From: Nakamurella endophytica
GTDB lineage: Bacteria; Actinomycetota; Actinomycetes; Mycobacteriales; Nakamurellaceae
Assembly: GCF_014646215.1 (NCBI RefSeq)
Contig: NZ_BMNA01000001.1
Location: 162,442-226,441, forward strand
Direction of reading: 5' to 3'
DNA length: 64,000 nucleotides
Shown here: piece by piece, positions 21,601-30,946 of the stretch
Position numbering within the stretch: position 1 is the stretch's first letter
Layout of the letters: each line of letters begins with the position of its first letter
The notes under the pieces: generated by a model
Databases searched by the model: none
The model's input: the letters and a program-made list of their open reading frames with translations, nothing else
What the model was told of the DNA's origin: nothing
Program-made: the position numbers and the translations under genes

Positions 21601-22536
21601 GTGGCCGTCGGCGTGGTGACCGCCGGCACCCTGCTGGCGTTCGTGCTGTACCTGGACTCGTTCTTCACGCCGATCCAGCAGCTGTCGCAGGTCTTCGACG
21701 GCTACCAGCAGGCCGCGGTGGGCCTCCGCCGGATCGGCGAGCTGCTCGCCACGCCGACCTCCACGCCGCCCGCCCAGGACCCGGTCGCCGCCGGGCACCT
21801 GCGCGGCCGGATCGAGCTGGACCACGTCCGGTTCCGCTACACCACCGCGGACCCGGGAACGCCGGACGCCCTGCAGGACGTGAGCCTGGTCATCGAGCCC
21901 GGCGAGACCGTCGCGGTGGTGGGCTCCACCGGTGCGGGCAAGTCCACGCTGGTCAAGCTGATCGCGCGCTACTACGACGTGACGGACGGCGCCGTCCGGG
22001 TGGACGGCGTGGATGTGCGCCGCTTCGACCTCGCGTCGTACCGGTCGCGGCTGGGCGTGGTGCCCCAGGAGGCCCACCTGTTCGCCGGCACGGTCCGGGA
22101 CAGCGTGGCCTACGCGCGGCCGGACGCCTCGGACGCCGAGGTCGAGGCGGCCGCCCGGGCCGTCGGGGCGCTCGGCGTCGTGGCCGGGTTGAGCGGCGGC
22201 TTCCGGCACGCCGTCGACGAGCGCGGCCGCAACCTGTCGGCCGGCCAGCGGCAGCTGCTCTCGCTGGCCAGGGCGGAGCTGGCCGATCCGGACGTGCTGT
22301 TGCTCGACGAGGCCACCGCCGCGCTGGACCCGGCCGCCGAGGCCGCCGTGCTGGCGGCCACCGACCGGCTCGCCCGCGGGCGGACCACGCTGGTGGTCGC
22401 GCACCGGCTCACCACGGCCAGCCGCGCGGACCGCATCGTCGTCATGGACCACGGCCGGATCGTCGAGGTCGGCACCCACGACGAGCTCCTGGCCGCGGGC
22501 GGGGCCTATGCCCGGCTCTACGCCCGGGCCGCGTGA
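18688..22536 (+). CDS. Single-chain double ABC exporter (TMD-NBD-TMD-NBD)
   Basis: 1282 residues, a fusion of two half-exporters that are usually separate MdlA/MdlB-like subunits. TMD1 about 25-340; NBD1 about 350-590 (Walker A GGSGSGKST near 390, signature LSGGQ, Walker B LLLDD); TMD2 about 730-1010; NBD2 about 1040-1280 (GSTGAGKST near 1078, LSAGQ, LLLDE). NBD1 has Asp instead of the catalytic Glu after Walker B and Glu instead of the Q-loop Gln (VFEEAFLFSD), whereas NBD2 is canonical, so one ATP site is degenerate. A Gly/Arg/Met linker (about 641-672) joins the halves. The substrate is unknown. TACCGT lies 6 nt before the GTG (leaderless). Confidence 0.93.
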   Translation: MAVLSPPGTVRPPAGHRAALDAPGGDWLRRLWGYCWRHRTVTVLAAAAALGGIGLGALTPLLSKMAVDDATAGRTDALPWVIAALVALALIRFGSSFLRRWAGGRLSLDVQHDMRQDVFAALSRLDGAGQDAIRTGQVVSRASSDLQMVQGLLAMVPLSGGQLVLFVASLGIMVWLSPLLTLMALLVVPAVWLLTRMTRMVLFPATWAAQQSAAEVADIVEEDVTGVRVVKGFGQERRELARLRAGSARLYRDRLRAVRLTARISPGLAAVTGLGQVGVLALGGLLAVRGTVSVGTFLAFSLYLAQLVAPTRTLSFLLILGQQARASVDRVLEIVDSRATVTDPADPAPVPDGPLPVRFDGVHFGYTHDDPVLTGFDLEVPAGRTVALVGGSGSGKSTVSLLLPRFYDPHAGRIDLGGTDIRRLTLSDLRRTVGVVFEEAFLFSDSIAANISYGRPDATREQVVEAARAAEALDFVEALPQGFDTVIGERGLTLSGGQRQRLALARAMLTDPRVLLLDDATSAVDPVTESAIHATLHRLTADRTTILIAHRRSTLALADTIAVVADGAVVDHGTHDELVARCAAYRRLLGGDDLDEATPEVADLPAGRPGFDGTTPELWPTPTGDDAVVDRSLRVAARSAGAGAGGRGGGGRGGRGMGGMGGGMGGPGGMLGAVPATPELLARVAALPPGTDDPPPDPTAADDALHRRDDRFSLRETLRPFRGLLVLALVLVALDALAGVALPALIRTGVDQGISRSALSAVWVASALALAVVVGDYLVQRWQLVVAGRAGEGVLFQLRTREFAQLQRLGLDYYEREMPGRIMTRMTTDVDALSSFLQTGLVTAVVSLATFVGIAIALLVMDAGLALLAFSVLPPLLVATVVFRRYSSRAYDDAREKVSAVNADLQENVSGMRITQALGRQQANAAGFAARSDEYRRSRMRAQTAISLYFPFVALLSELSAALVLGVGAHRVAVGVVTAGTLLAFVLYLDSFFTPIQQLSQVFDGYQQAAVGLRRIGELLATPTSTPPAQDPVAAGHLRGRIELDHVRFRYTTADPGTPDALQDVSLVIEPGETVAVVGSTGAGKSTLVKLIARYYDVTDGAVRVDGVDVRRFDLASYRSRLGVVPQEAHLFAGTVRDSVAYARPDASDAEVEAAARAVGALGVVAGLSGGFRHAVDERGRNLSAGQRQLLSLARAELADPDVLLLDEATAALDPAAEAAVLAATDRLARGRTTLVVAHRLTTASRADRIVVMDHGRIVEVGTHDELLAAGGAYARLYARAA

Positions 22537-22559
22537 CCAGCCCGGTCGTAGCCTGAGCC

Positions 22560-23870
22560 ATGCCCGCCACCTCCCACCCGGCTCCCCCGCCGGACCTGCT
22601 GGCCACCGACCGACTGCTGTCCGTCGAGGAGCGCGAGATCCGCGCCACCACCCGGGCGCTGGTCGACGAGCTGGTGCGCCCGCACATCGCCGGCTGGTGG
22701 GACGACGGCGAGCTGCCGGCGCGCGAGCTGGCCAAGCGGTTCGGAAAGGCCGGGCTGCTGGGCATGCACCTGTCCGGGTACGGCTGCGCCGGCGCCTCCG
22801 CGACCGCCTACGGGCTGGCCTGCCTGGAGCTGGAGGCCGGCGACTCCGGCATCCGGTCGCTGGTGTCGGTGCAGGGCTCGCTGGTCATGTACCCGATCTG
22901 GCGGTACGGCAGCGACGAGCAGAAGGACCGCTGGCTGCCGGGCCTGGCCGCCGGCAACCTCCTCGGCTGCTTCGGCCTCACCGAACCGGACTCCGGGTCC
23001 GACCCGGGATCCATGCGCACCACGGCGGTCCCCGACGGCGACGGCTACCGGCTGGACGGCGTCAAGCTCTGGATCACCAACGGGACCCTGGCCGACGTCG
23101 CCGTCGTCTGGGCACGCCTGGACGACGCGGCACCGGTGGCCGCGGCGGACGGTCCCGCGCGCACCGGTCGGCCCGCCGCCGGCACGGACGGCACCGCCGG
23201 CACGGACGGCACGGACGGCACGGACGGCCCGACCGGCCGGGCACGCCGCCGCGGCACGGTGCGCGGGTTCCTGGTGCCGACGGACACGCCCGGCTTCTCG
23301 GCGCGGGAGGTCACCGGCAAGCTGTCCCTGCGGGCGTCGGCCACCGCGGAGATCGTCCTCGACGGGGTGCGGCTGCCGGCCTCGGCGCTGCTGCCCGGGG
23401 CGTCCGGCCTGGGGGCGCCGCTGTCCTGCCTCAACCAGGCGCGGACCGGTATCGCCTTCGGCGCCCTCGGCGCGGCCCGGGACTGTTTGGGGACGGCGCT
23501 GGACTACGCGGCCACCCGCACCCAGTTCGGCCGCCCGCTGGCCGGCTTCCAGCTGACCCAGGCCAAGTTCGCCGACATGGCCACCGCCTGGACCTCCGCC
23601 TACCTGATGGCCCTGCACCTGGCGCGCAGCGCCGACGAGCACACCGCCGCGCCGGCCGCCGTGTCGATGGCCAAGCTGCACTCCAGCCGGACCGCGCTGG
23701 AGATCGCGCGGACCTGCCGCACGGTGCTCGGCGCCAACGGCATCACCTCCGACTACCCGGTCATGCGACACGCCGCCAACCTGGAGACCGTGCTGACCTA
23801 CGAGGGCACGGCCGAGGTCCACCAGCTGTCGATCGGTCGGGCGCTGACCGGGCTGGACGCCTTCTCCTGA
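22560..23870 (+). CDS. Acyl-CoA dehydrogenase, glutaryl-CoA dehydrogenase-like
   Basis: 436 residues. This FAD enzyme passes electrons to ETF. The catalytic Glu is E415 in [19 protein letters not shown], a context typical of glutaryl-CoA dehydrogenase. [22 protein letters not shown] and [14 protein letters not shown] are also present. An in-frame insertion of TDG-type repeats (about residues 203-224, DNA about 23180-23230) interrupts the middle beta-domain and is not usual in the family. TAGCCT (22549-22554) is 5 nt before the ATG, so it is probably leaderless and independent of the ABC gene 23 nt upstream. Confidence 0.88.
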   Translation: MPATSHPAPPPDLLATDRLLSVEEREIRATTRALVDELVRPHIAGWWDDGELPARELAKRFGKAGLLGMHLSGYGCAGASATAYGLACLELEAGDSGIRSLVSVQGSLVMYPIWRYGSDEQKDRWLPGLAAGNLLGCFGLTEPDSGSDPGSMRTTAVPDGDGYRLDGVKLWITNGTLADVAVVWARLDDAAPVAAADGPARTGRPAAGTDGTAGTDGTDGTDGPTGRARRRGTVRGFLVPTDTPGFSAREVTGKLSLRASATAEIVLDGVRLPASALLPGASGLGAPLSCLNQARTGIAFGALGAARDCLGTALDYAATRTQFGRPLAGFQLTQAKFADMATAWTSAYLMALHLARSADEHTAAPAAVSMAKLHSSRTALEIARTCRTVLGANGITSDYPVMRHAANLETVLTYEGTAEVHQLSIGRALTGLDAFS

Positions 23871-23872
23871 GC

Positions 23873-23916
23873 CCGGCGCCGACCGGGCGGCTCGCAAGCA
23901 CCCCGGTCGGCGCCGG
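23873..23916 (+). terminator. Strong hairpin after acyl-CoA dehydrogenase
   Basis: A perfect 15-bp stem, CCGGCGCCGACCGGG (23873-23887) with CCCGGTCGGCGCCGG (23902-23916) and a 14-nt loop, begins 2 nt after the stop codon. Confidence 0.8.
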
Positions 23917-24156
23917 CGACCCGCGTCGAGCGTCCGACAGTCCGGGCATCTCGGGCGGCCACCGGTGCCGGATCGCGACGGACCCGCGCGGGTCACGCGT
24001 GCGCCCGCCCCTCCGGCCTGCAGGCGGACTACCCTGGACGGGTCAGCGGGTCGATCCGTGCCGGACGCAGGACGTCGGGGCGGCGTGGGTCCCCGGGACC
24101 GGGGCGCGCAGGGCGCCCGTGTCGCCGTGGAGATAGACGAGAAGGTGGAAACGACA

Positions 24157-27100
24157 GTGTCGTCTGCCACATCGGTGCCGTCGGCGCCGGAGTTCGGGCC
24201 CAACGACTGGTTCGTCGAGGAGAAGTACCAGCAGTTCCTCTCCGATCCGGACAGCGTCGAGCCGATCTGGCGGGACTTCTTCACAGATCCGGTCGCCGAG
24301 CACCGTAAGGGCACGCAGGCCGCGGAACCCGAGGCACCGCCGGCGGCCAGTGCCCCGGCCGGCGCCGCTCCGGCCGCCGGCTCGAACGGCGCGGCGGCGG
24401 CCAACGGCGTGGCCCCAGCCACCGGCACCACGGCGGGCAACGGCTCGCCCTCAGCCGCGGGCACCCCGGCCCCGGCCCGCCCGGCCGGCTCGGTCCCGCC
24501 GCCCCCTCCCCCGCCCGTCCGGTCCGGTCCTCCCGCGAACGGCTCTGCGGCGCCTGCCTCGGCCTCGGCTGCACCAGCCCCGGCCGCCGCTGCACCTGCC
24601 CCGGCGGCACCCGCGCCTGCCGCGGCACCGGCCCGGCCCGCGCCCGCGCCCGCCGGTCGGACGCACTCCATCTCGGCGACACCGGACGACGTGGCCGCGC
24701 GCAAGGCCGAGAAGGCCGCCACCGCCGCCCGCGCGTTGCCGCAGGAGACCTCGGCACCGCTGCGCGGCGCCGCCGCGATGGTCGTGAAGAACATGACGGC
24801 GTCGCTGGAGATCCCGACGGCCACGTCGGTGCGCGCGGTGCCGGCCAAGCTGATCGCCGACAACCGGATCGTGATCAACAACTTCCTGCGCCGCAACCGC
24901 GGCGGGAAGGTGTCGTTCACCCACCTCATCGGCTACGCCATCGTCCGCGCGCTGGCCGACTACCCGAACATGAACCGGCACTACGCCGAGGTCGACGGCA
25001 AGCCGCAGGTGGTCACCCCGGCGCACGTCAACCTGGGGCTGGCCATCGACCTGCCCGGCCGGAACGGGCAGCGGTCGCTGGTCGTCGTGCCGATCCGCGA
25101 GTGCGAGAACATGTCGTTCACGCAGTTCTGGAACGGTTACGAGTCCGTCGTCCGCAAGGCCAGGGCCAACCAGCTGACCGCCGAGGACTACGCCGGCGCG
25201 TCGATCTCGCTCACCAACCCAGGCGGCATCGGCACCGTGCACTCGGTGCCGCGGCTGATGGCCGGCCAGGGCACCATCGTCGGCGTCGGGGCCATGGAGT
25301 ACCCGGCCGCGTTCCAGGGGGCGTCCGAGCAGACGCTGTCCGAGCTCGGCGTCTCCAAGATCATGACGCTGACGTCGACCTACGACCACCGGATCATCCA
25401 GGGCGCGGAGAGCGGCGAGTTCCTGCGCCGCATCCACCAGCTGCTGCTGGGCGAGGACGGGTTCTACGACGACGTCTTCACCTCGCTGCGGCTGCCGTAC
25501 GAGCCGGTGCGCTGGGTGCAGGACCTCGGCGGCCGGGCCGTCGGCATCGACCGCACCGCCCGCGTCCTGGAGATGATCGACGCGTACCGCACGCGCGGCC
25601 ACCTGATGGCGGACACCGACCCGCTGAACTACCGCCAGCGGCGCCATCCCGACCTGGACGTGCTCTCCCACGGGCTCACCCTGTGGGACCTGGACCGGGA
25701 GTTCCCGGTCGGCGGGTTCAACGGCCGGCAGTCGATGAAGCTGCGCGACGTGCTGGGCGTGCTGCGCGACTCGTACTGCCGGACGGTCGGCATCGAGTAC
25801 ATGCACATCATGGATCCGGTGCAGCGCAAGTGGATCCAGGACCGCGTCGAAGTGCCGCACGACAAGCCGTCGCTGGAGGAGCAGAAGTACATCCTCGGCC
25901 GGCTGAACGCGGCGGAGGCCTTCGAGACCTTCCTGCAGACCAAGTACATCGGCCAGAAGCGGTTCTCGCTGGAGGGCGGCGAGACCGTCATCGCGCTGCT
26001 GGACGCCGCGCTGGGCAAGGCCACCGAGTACGGCCTCGACGAGGTCGTCATCGGCATGGCGCACCGTGGCCGGCTGAACGTGCTGGCCAACATCGTCGGC
26101 AAGCCCTACCAGCAGATCTTCCGGGAGTTCGAGGGCAACCTGGACCCCAAGCAGGCGCACGGGTCCGGCGACGTCAAGTACCACCTGGGCGCCGAGGGCA
26201 AGTACGTGCGGCCGTTCGAGCCGGGCGGTGACGTGCAGGTGTCGCTGGTGGCCAACCCGTCGCACCTCGAGGTCGTCGACCCGGTGCTGGAGGGCGTCGC
26301 CCGCGCCAAGCAGGACCTCATCGACCGCGGCGACGGCGGCTTCACCGTCATGCCGGTGGCCATCCACGGCGATGCGGCCTTCGCCGGCCAGGGCGTCGTG
26401 GCGGAGACCCTGAACCTGTCGCTGCTGCGCGGGTACCGCACCGGCGGCACCCTGCACGTGATCATCAACAACCAGGTCGGGTTCACCACGGCCCCGGAGG
26501 CGTCGCGGTCCAGCGAGTACTGCACCGACGTCGCCAAGATGATCCAGGCGCCGATCTTCCACGTGAACGGCGACGACCCGGAGGCGGCCGTCTGGGTCGC
26601 CCAGCTGGCCGTCGAGTACCGCCAGGCGTTCGGCAAGGACGTCGTCATCGACATGGTCTGCTACCGCCGCCGCGGCCACAACGAGGGCGACGACCCGTCG
26701 ATGACGAACCCGTTGATGTACCAGGTGATCGACGGCAAGCGCTCGGTCCGGCGGATCTACACCGAGGCCCTGATCGGCCGCGGCGACCTGTCGCCGGAGG
26801 ACGCCGAGGAGGCGTTGAAGGACTACCACACGCAGCTCGAGCGGGTCTTCAACGAGGTCAAGGAGCTGGAGCGGGGAGTCGCCGCGCCGTCGCCGACGAT
26901 CGAGGCGGAGCAGCCGATCCCGCCGCGGGTGGAGACCAACATCTCGCTGGAGACGCTGCACCGCATCGGTGACGCGCAGCTCGACCTGCCCGAGGGCTTC
27001 ACCCCGCACCCGCGGGTCCGCACCGTCATGGAGCGGCGCGTGGAGATGTCCCGAAGCGGCAACATCGACTGGGCGTTCGGCGAGCTGCTGGCCTTCGGTT

Positions 27101-28089
27101 CGATCGCCATGGAGGGCCACCGGGTCCGGCTGTCCGGTCAGGACTCCCGGCGCGGTACCTTCGTGCAGCGGCACGCCGCCCTCATCGACAAGGTGACGGG
27201 CGCCGAGTACGTCCCGCTGCAGCACCTGTCGCCGGGACAGGACAAGTTCCTGGCCTACGACTCGGCGCTGACTGAGTACGCCGCGCTCGGTTTCGAGTAC
27301 GGCTACTCCGTCGCCAACCGCGACGCCCTGGTGCTGTGGGAGGCGCAGTTCGGCGACTTCGTCAACGGCGCCCAGTCGGTGATCGACGAGTACCTGTCCT
27401 CCGGCGAGGCCAAGTGGGGCCAGCAGAGCGGCGTCGTGCTGCTGCTGCCGCACGGCCACGAGGGTCAGGGACCGGACCACACCTCGGGCCGCATCGAGCG
27501 TTTCCTGCAGCTGTGCGCCGAGGGCTCGATGACCGTGGCGGTCCCGTCGACCCCGGCCAACTACTTCCACCTGCTGCGCCGGCACGTGCTCGACGGCGTG
27601 CACCGGCCGATGGTGGTGTTCACGCCCAAATCCATGCTGCGCAACCGGGCCGCGGTGTCGGCGGTGGAGGACTTCACCACCGGCAAGTTCGAGTCCGTGA
27701 TCGGCGACCCGACGGTGGACCCGGCGGCCATCCGCCGGGTGCTGCTGACCTCCGGCAAGCTCTACTACGAGCTGGCCGAGTACCGACGGTCGCGGGGCAT
27801 CACCGACACGGCCATCGTGCGGCTGGAGCAGATCTACCCGGTGCCGCGCCGCAAGCTGTTGCACGTGCTGGAGTCGTTCCCGCAGGTGACGGACTTCCGC
27901 TGGGTGCAGGAGGAGCCGGCCAACCAGGGGTCCTGGACCTTTCTGGCGCTCGCGCTGCCGGAGATGGTGCCGCCGCTGCGCGGCCTGCGCCGGGTGTCCC
28001 GCCGGGCCATGGCGGCGCCGTCCGCCGGTTCGGCGCGGGTGCACGAGGTGGAGCAGGCGGCCGTCGTCGCCGCGGCGTTCGCCGACTGA
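24157..28089 (+). CDS. kgd: Multifunctional 2-oxoglutarate decarboxylase/dehydrogenase E1-E2 (Kgd/SucA)
   Basis: 1310 residues. The actinobacterial TCA-cycle protein fuses an E2-like succinyltransferase domain to the ThDP-dependent E1. Order: N-terminal E1 helix (about 10-50, [16 protein letters not shown]); a long Ala/Pro/Gly linker (about 60-170); E2 catalytic domain (about 200-450) with the [13 protein letters not shown] motif (His about 411); E1 (about 480-1310) with [11 protein letters not shown] (about 633) and NNQVGFTT (about 771). There is no lipoyl domain, as in M. tuberculosis Kgd (about 1230 residues); the extra length is mostly linker. The GTG start at 24157 has AAGGTGG 7 nt upstream; the frame is open further up without homology. 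Confidence 0.96.
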   Translation: MSSATSVPSAPEFGPNDWFVEEKYQQFLSDPDSVEPIWRDFFTDPVAEHRKGTQAAEPEAPPAASAPAGAAPAAGSNGAAAANGVAPATGTTAGNGSPSAAGTPAPARPAGSVPPPPPPPVRSGPPANGSAAPASASAAPAPAAAAPAPAAPAPAAAPARPAPAPAGRTHSISATPDDVAARKAEKAATAARALPQETSAPLRGAAAMVVKNMTASLEIPTATSVRAVPAKLIADNRIVINNFLRRNRGGKVSFTHLIGYAIVRALADYPNMNRHYAEVDGKPQVVTPAHVNLGLAIDLPGRNGQRSLVVVPIRECENMSFTQFWNGYESVVRKARANQLTAEDYAGASISLTNPGGIGTVHSVPRLMAGQGTIVGVGAMEYPAAFQGASEQTLSELGVSKIMTLTSTYDHRIIQGAESGEFLRRIHQLLLGEDGFYDDVFTSLRLPYEPVRWVQDLGGRAVGIDRTARVLEMIDAYRTRGHLMADTDPLNYRQRRHPDLDVLSHGLTLWDLDREFPVGGFNGRQSMKLRDVLGVLRDSYCRTVGIEYMHIMDPVQRKWIQDRVEVPHDKPSLEEQKYILGRLNAAEAFETFLQTKYIGQKRFSLEGGETVIALLDAALGKATEYGLDEVVIGMAHRGRLNVLANIVGKPYQQIFREFEGNLDPKQAHGSGDVKYHLGAEGKYVRPFEPGGDVQVSLVANPSHLEVVDPVLEGVARAKQDLIDRGDGGFTVMPVAIHGDAAFAGQGVVAETLNLSLLRGYRTGGTLHVIINNQVGFTTAPEASRSSEYCTDVAKMIQAPIFHVNGDDPEAAVWVAQLAVEYRQAFGKDVVIDMVCYRRRGHNEGDDPSMTNPLMYQVIDGKRSVRRIYTEALIGRGDLSPEDAEEALKDYHTQLERVFNEVKELERGVAAPSPTIEAEQPIPPRVETNISLETLHRIGDAQLDLPEGFTPHPRVRTVMERRVEMSRSGNIDWAFGELLAFGSIAMEGHRVRLSGQDSRRGTFVQRHAALIDKVTGAEYVPLQHLSPGQDKFLAYDSALTEYAALGFEYGYSVANRDALVLWEAQFGDFVNGAQSVIDEYLSSGEAKWGQQSGVVLLLPHGHEGQGPDHTSGRIERFLQLCAEGSMTVAVPSTPANYFHLLRRHVLDGVHRPMVVFTPKSMLRNRAAVSAVEDFTTGKFESVIGDPTVDPAAIRRVLLTSGKLYYELAEYRRSRGITDTAIVRLEQIYPVPRRKLLHVLESFPQVTDFRWVQEEPANQGSWTFLALALPEMVPPLRGLRRVSRRAMAAPSAGSARVHEVEQAAVVAAAFAD

Positions 28090-28107
28090 TCCGCCGGTAC
28101 CGGTCTC

Positions 28108-28138
28108 GACGGCCGCACCCCGTTCGGGTGCGGCCGTC
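28108..28138 (+). terminator. Hairpin after kgd
   Basis: Perfect 13-bp stem GACGGCCGCACCC / GGGTGCGGCCGTC with loop CGTTC, 18 nt after the kgd stop. Confidence 0.85.
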
Positions 28139-28279
28139 GTCGTCGGTGGAGCCGGTTTGTCGCCCGGCCGGCCCGTGGTCCCCGAAGGGCTGGTCCGGGC
28201 CCCGCGATCTTGCGCACGGCGAAGGACCCGTGCACGATCTGTCCGGATCGACGCGCGGTCGGCCGGGACGGGGGACGCG

Positions 28280-28933
28280 GTGACCAGCCCAGACGGCGCC
28301 GGCGGCAGCCTGCGTGCAGGGTCACGCGCCGCGCTCCCGGTCGACCGCTCGGGGATGCCGGCCGACCGGACCGCACCGCCGCCGGCCGCACCGACGGAGT
28401 GGGAGGTGCCGGACACCGTCCGGGGACGACGGCCGCCCGACATCGGGCGGACCCTTCTCACGTCGGTTCCGGCCTTCGCACTCCTGATCGGCTTCGCCGT
28501 GCTGCACCACGCCTTCTCGCTGTTGATCATGTGGGCCCTGATGTTCGCCGTCCTGGTGCTGCCACGCCTGCGTCCGGTGACCGTCGTGGACCAGCAGGGG
28601 GTGTACCGGCCCTGGCGCTGGCGTCGCCGGGTGGGCTGGGAGCAGGTGGACTACGTCGCGCCGCCGGCGCCCGGCGTGGCGTCCCCGCGGCTGGTGCTGC
28701 GCAACGACAGCACCGTCCCGCTCGACGACATCCCGCCGGACGTCGCCTGGCAGGTCGCGGCGATCGGCGGCAAGCCGTACCACCCGCACCGCGTCCCGAT
28801 GCCGGCTGCGCCGCGGTCGAATCGCCCGGCGACCGACGAGCAGCGCGCCGAGGACGTGCGCCGGCGCGCTGCCCGGCTGTCCGACGGGTGGGCCGACCTC
28901 GAGCGCCGGAACGAGCGCCGTGGCCGCGGCTGA
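28280..28933 (+). CDS. Two-helix membrane protein with PH-like domain, unknown function
   Basis: 217 residues. A Pro-rich N-terminus leads to two close hydrophobic segments (about 58-74 and 75-92). A soluble domain follows (TVVDQQGVYRPWRWRRRVGWEQVDYV...), resembling the small bacterial PH domains found in many actinobacterial membrane proteins, and a charged C-terminal tail. The GTG start has GGGGGA 5 nt upstream. It overlaps the next gene by 14 nt. Confidence 0.65.
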   Translation: MTSPDGAGGSLRAGSRAALPVDRSGMPADRTAPPPAAPTEWEVPDTVRGRRPPDIGRTLLTSVPAFALLIGFAVLHHAFSLLIMWALMFAVLVLPRLRPVTVVDQQGVYRPWRWRRRVGWEQVDYVAPPAPGVASPRLVLRNDSTVPLDDIPPDVAWQVAAIGGKPYHPHRVPMPAAPRSNRPATDEQRAEDVRRRAARLSDGWADLERRNERRGRG

Positions 28934-29204
28934 GCTCGTGCCCGACCCCCGCAGCTCGGAGTGGGCGGCCGGAGGGCACGGCACCCTGGACCACGTGACC
29001 GGCGCCGTCGCCGTCGTCCTGGTACTCGCCCTGGTGGTGGGCCTGGTGCTCTACCTGTCGCGGTGGCGCCGGGTGCGCGGCGCCACCAGCCGGTACGACG
29101 CCGCCCGCCGGGCGTTCGGCGAGCGCGGCGCCCGGGGCATCGTGCTGGGGTCGTTCGCCGTCGCTGCGGTCTTCCTCGTCCTCGCGGTACTGCACTGGGT
29201 GTGA
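28920..29204 (+). CDS. Small two-helix membrane protein
   Basis: 94 residues, not recognised. Transmembrane segments are at about 27-46 and 75-93, with a basic loop (SRWRRVRGATSRYDAARRAFG) between them, so both termini are probably on the same side. The start lies inside the end of the preceding gene, which implies co-translation. Confidence 0.6.
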   Translation: MAAAELVPDPRSSEWAAGGHGTLDHVTGAVAVVLVLALVVGLVLYLSRWRRVRGATSRYDAARRAFGERGARGIVLGSFAVAAVFLVLAVLHWV

Positions 29205-29268
29205 CCGGCACGCGGGTCGCCGACCGGGTACCCGGGCACGTCCGCCTGCGGGTCCGGACCGCTGGACC

Positions 29269-29925
29269 CTAGTCGCGCCGCAACCGCGGCAGCCGCTGCA
29301 CGCCCGGCCCGTGCACCCGGTCGGCCGCGATCGAGCGGCCGGCCAGGGCGGGCACCAGGTCGGCCGCGTTGCCGGCGAGCAGCTCGCCGGCGCCGGTCGA
29401 CCACCCGACGTCCCGGGCCTCGACGCGGACCCCGGACAGGTCCAGCCCGAAGTGCCGCAACGAGCGCTGCCCGGCGAGCTGGTCGAGCACGACCACCCAC
29501 GCCGGCGCCTCGATCTCGAGCCGGAGTCCCAGCAGATCGGTGACGTCCAGCGCGTGCACCGTGTCGTGGGTCAGCGCACCGGGCGCGCCGCCGCCCGGCG
29601 GCCGCCACGGATGGTCCGCGTTGTCCCGGACGGCCGCCACCAGCTGCGCCGGGGACAGCCGGCTGCCGTCCCGGCGCGCCACCCGGTCGGCCATCCGGTG
29701 GAAGCCGCCGGCCAGCACCATCTCGGCCAGCACCCGGGGCCCGCGGTAGCGGAACGGCATGGTCAGGTGCGCGACGACGTCCCGGACCCGCCACCCGTCG
29801 CACAGGCTCGGCGCGTCCCAGCGGTCCGGGGCCAGCGACTCCAGCACGTCCGCCAGACGCCGGCGACCCTGCGCGAGCAGGACGGCGAGAGCTGCGTCGT
29901 CGGTCGGCACGGCCGGCGCGTTCAT
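29269..29925 (-). CDS. Maleylpyruvate isomerase/DinB-like (mycothiol-dependent superfamily) protein
   Basis: 218 residues. The N-terminal four-helix DinB/MDMPI fold is recognised by SLCDGWRVRDVVAHL, where the His is a metal ligand in the family, and by HDTVHALDVTDLLGL (second His pair). Many relatives are mycothiol S-transferases, but the thiol cofactor and substrate here are inferred only. Its ATG overlaps the stop of the SRPBCC gene as ATGA. It is third in an arsR-SRPBCC-DinB operon. Confidence 0.8.
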   Translation of the reverse strand: MNAPAVPTDDAALAVLLAQGRRRLADVLESLAPDRWDAPSLCDGWRVRDVVAHLTMPFRYRGPRVLAEMVLAGGFHRMADRVARRDGSRLSPAQLVAAVRDNADHPWRPPGGGAPGALTHDTVHALDVTDLLGLRLEIEAPAWVVVLDQLAGQRSLRHFGLDLSGVRVEARDVGWSTGAGELLAGNAADLVPALAGRSIAADRVHGPGVQRLPRLRRD

Positions 29926-30374
29926 CGCCGCACCGCCAGCTCTGCGACGTACCGGGCGCAGCGGTCGAGGCTGGTGGCCATGCCGGCTCGCGCCTGGGGC
30001 GTGCGGGCCGGCTCGGGAACGTCCGTCTGGCGCACGACGACGCGGGTACGACCGTCCCCGAGGTCCACGAACGACAGGGCGGTGGTCATGCCGCTGCCCG
30101 GCTCTGTCCACACCAGCCGCCGCGGCCGGTCGACCTCGACGTAGACGGCCGCCGTCGGGTACTCCGCGCCGTCCGAGTCGTTGACCATGACGGTGCGGAA
30201 CTCGCCCCCGGGCCGCAGGTCCACCGTCATCCGGTCGGCGGGGGCGTGCGTGCCGACCGGACCCCAGAAGTGGCTCAGGTGTTCGGGGTTGGTCAGGCAC
30301 TCGAAGACCAGCTCCGGCGGCGCCTCGTACAGGCGCTCCAGGACCAGCTCGTCGGGGGCGGTGGTGTCGGTCAT
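29922..30374 (-). CDS. SRPBCC/AHSA1 domain protein
   Basis: 150 residues, a single AHSA1-like domain: LVLERLYEAPPELVFECLT, HLSHFWGP, DLRPGGEFRTVM, and a C-terminal helix DRCARYVAEL. Overlaps of 4 nt with the genes on both sides (ATGA each time) make a tightly coupled three-gene operon. The ligand is unknown. It is the second ArsR-SRPBCC pair in the window. Confidence 0.88.
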   Translation of the reverse strand: MTDTTAPDELVLERLYEAPPELVFECLTNPEHLSHFWGPVGTHAPADRMTVDLRPGGEFRTVMVNDSDGAEYPTAAVYVEVDRPRRLVWTEPGSGMTTALSFVDLGDGRTRVVVRQTDVPEPARTPQARAGMATSLDRCARYVAELAVRR

Positions 30375-30751
30375 CGGTCGTCCTGTCCGTCGTGGTCCGG
30401 GTCGACCGGCCGGTCGGCCCGCAGGGTCTGCAGGTGGCGCTCGAGCCCGTCCAGCCGGTCGGTCCAGATCCGGCGGTACCGGGTGATCCAGTCGGTGGCG
30501 GCGTCCAGCGGGGCGGGTTCGAGCCGGCACGGCCGGTACTGCGCCGTCCGCGAGCGGCTGATCAGCCCGGCCCGCTCGAGCACCTTCAGGTGCTTGGAGA
30601 CCGCCTGGCCGGTCATCTCGAACGGCGCCGCCAGCTCGTTGACGGTGGCCTCGCCACCGGCCAGCCGGGCAAGGATGGCGCGCCGGGTCGGATCCGCCAG
30701 GGCGGCGAACGTCAGGCTCAGCTCGTCCTCCGCCAGTACGGCCGTCGTCAT
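30371..30751 (-). CDS. ArsR-family winged-helix repressor
   Basis: 126 residues. Winged helix: FAALADPTRRAILARL, recognition helix MTGQAVSKHLKVLERAGL, C-terminal ITRYRRIWTDRLDGLERHL as in ArsR proteins partnered with SRPBCC genes. The ATG at 30751 has a strong GGAGG 6 nt upstream, so unlike its paralogue at 10700 this mRNA has a leader. A palindromic operator candidate lies 24-39 nt upstream. Confidence 0.9.
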   Translation of the reverse strand: MTTAVLAEDELSLTFAALADPTRRAILARLAGGEATVNELAAPFEMTGQAVSKHLKVLERAGLISRSRTAQYRPCRLEPAPLDAATDWITRYRRIWTDRLDGLERHLQTLRADRPVDPDHDGQDDR

Positions 30752-30774
30752 CCGTCCTCCAACCGCACAGTTGT

Positions 30775-30790
30775 CCAACTACTTGGTTGG
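30775..30790. promoter_or_regulatory. Inverted repeat, candidate ArsR operator
   Basis: CCAAC (30775-30779) and GTTGG (30786-30790) are inverted arms around a 6-nt spacer, directly upstream of the arsR leader. Autorepression is the usual arrangement for this family. Confidence 0.5.
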
Positions 30791-30946
30791 ATACTGCCGC
30801 AGCGGCGACGACGACGCAAGGCCGCTCTCCCGCACCAGCCCCGCGATCACCCGTGCGCAGCCGTGCCGGCGCCGCAGGGCGACGAAGGACCGCGAGATGC
30901 GGGGTTCCCCACCGCGGCCGCGGCGCCGCCCGCCGGTTCCCGGGGC

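Noticed and set aside
19141..22479. Long antisense frames over the ABC exporter and over kgd (24451-28530)
   Set aside because: Composition is Arg/Gln/His-rich with no domain, while the opposite strand encodes clear conserved proteins.
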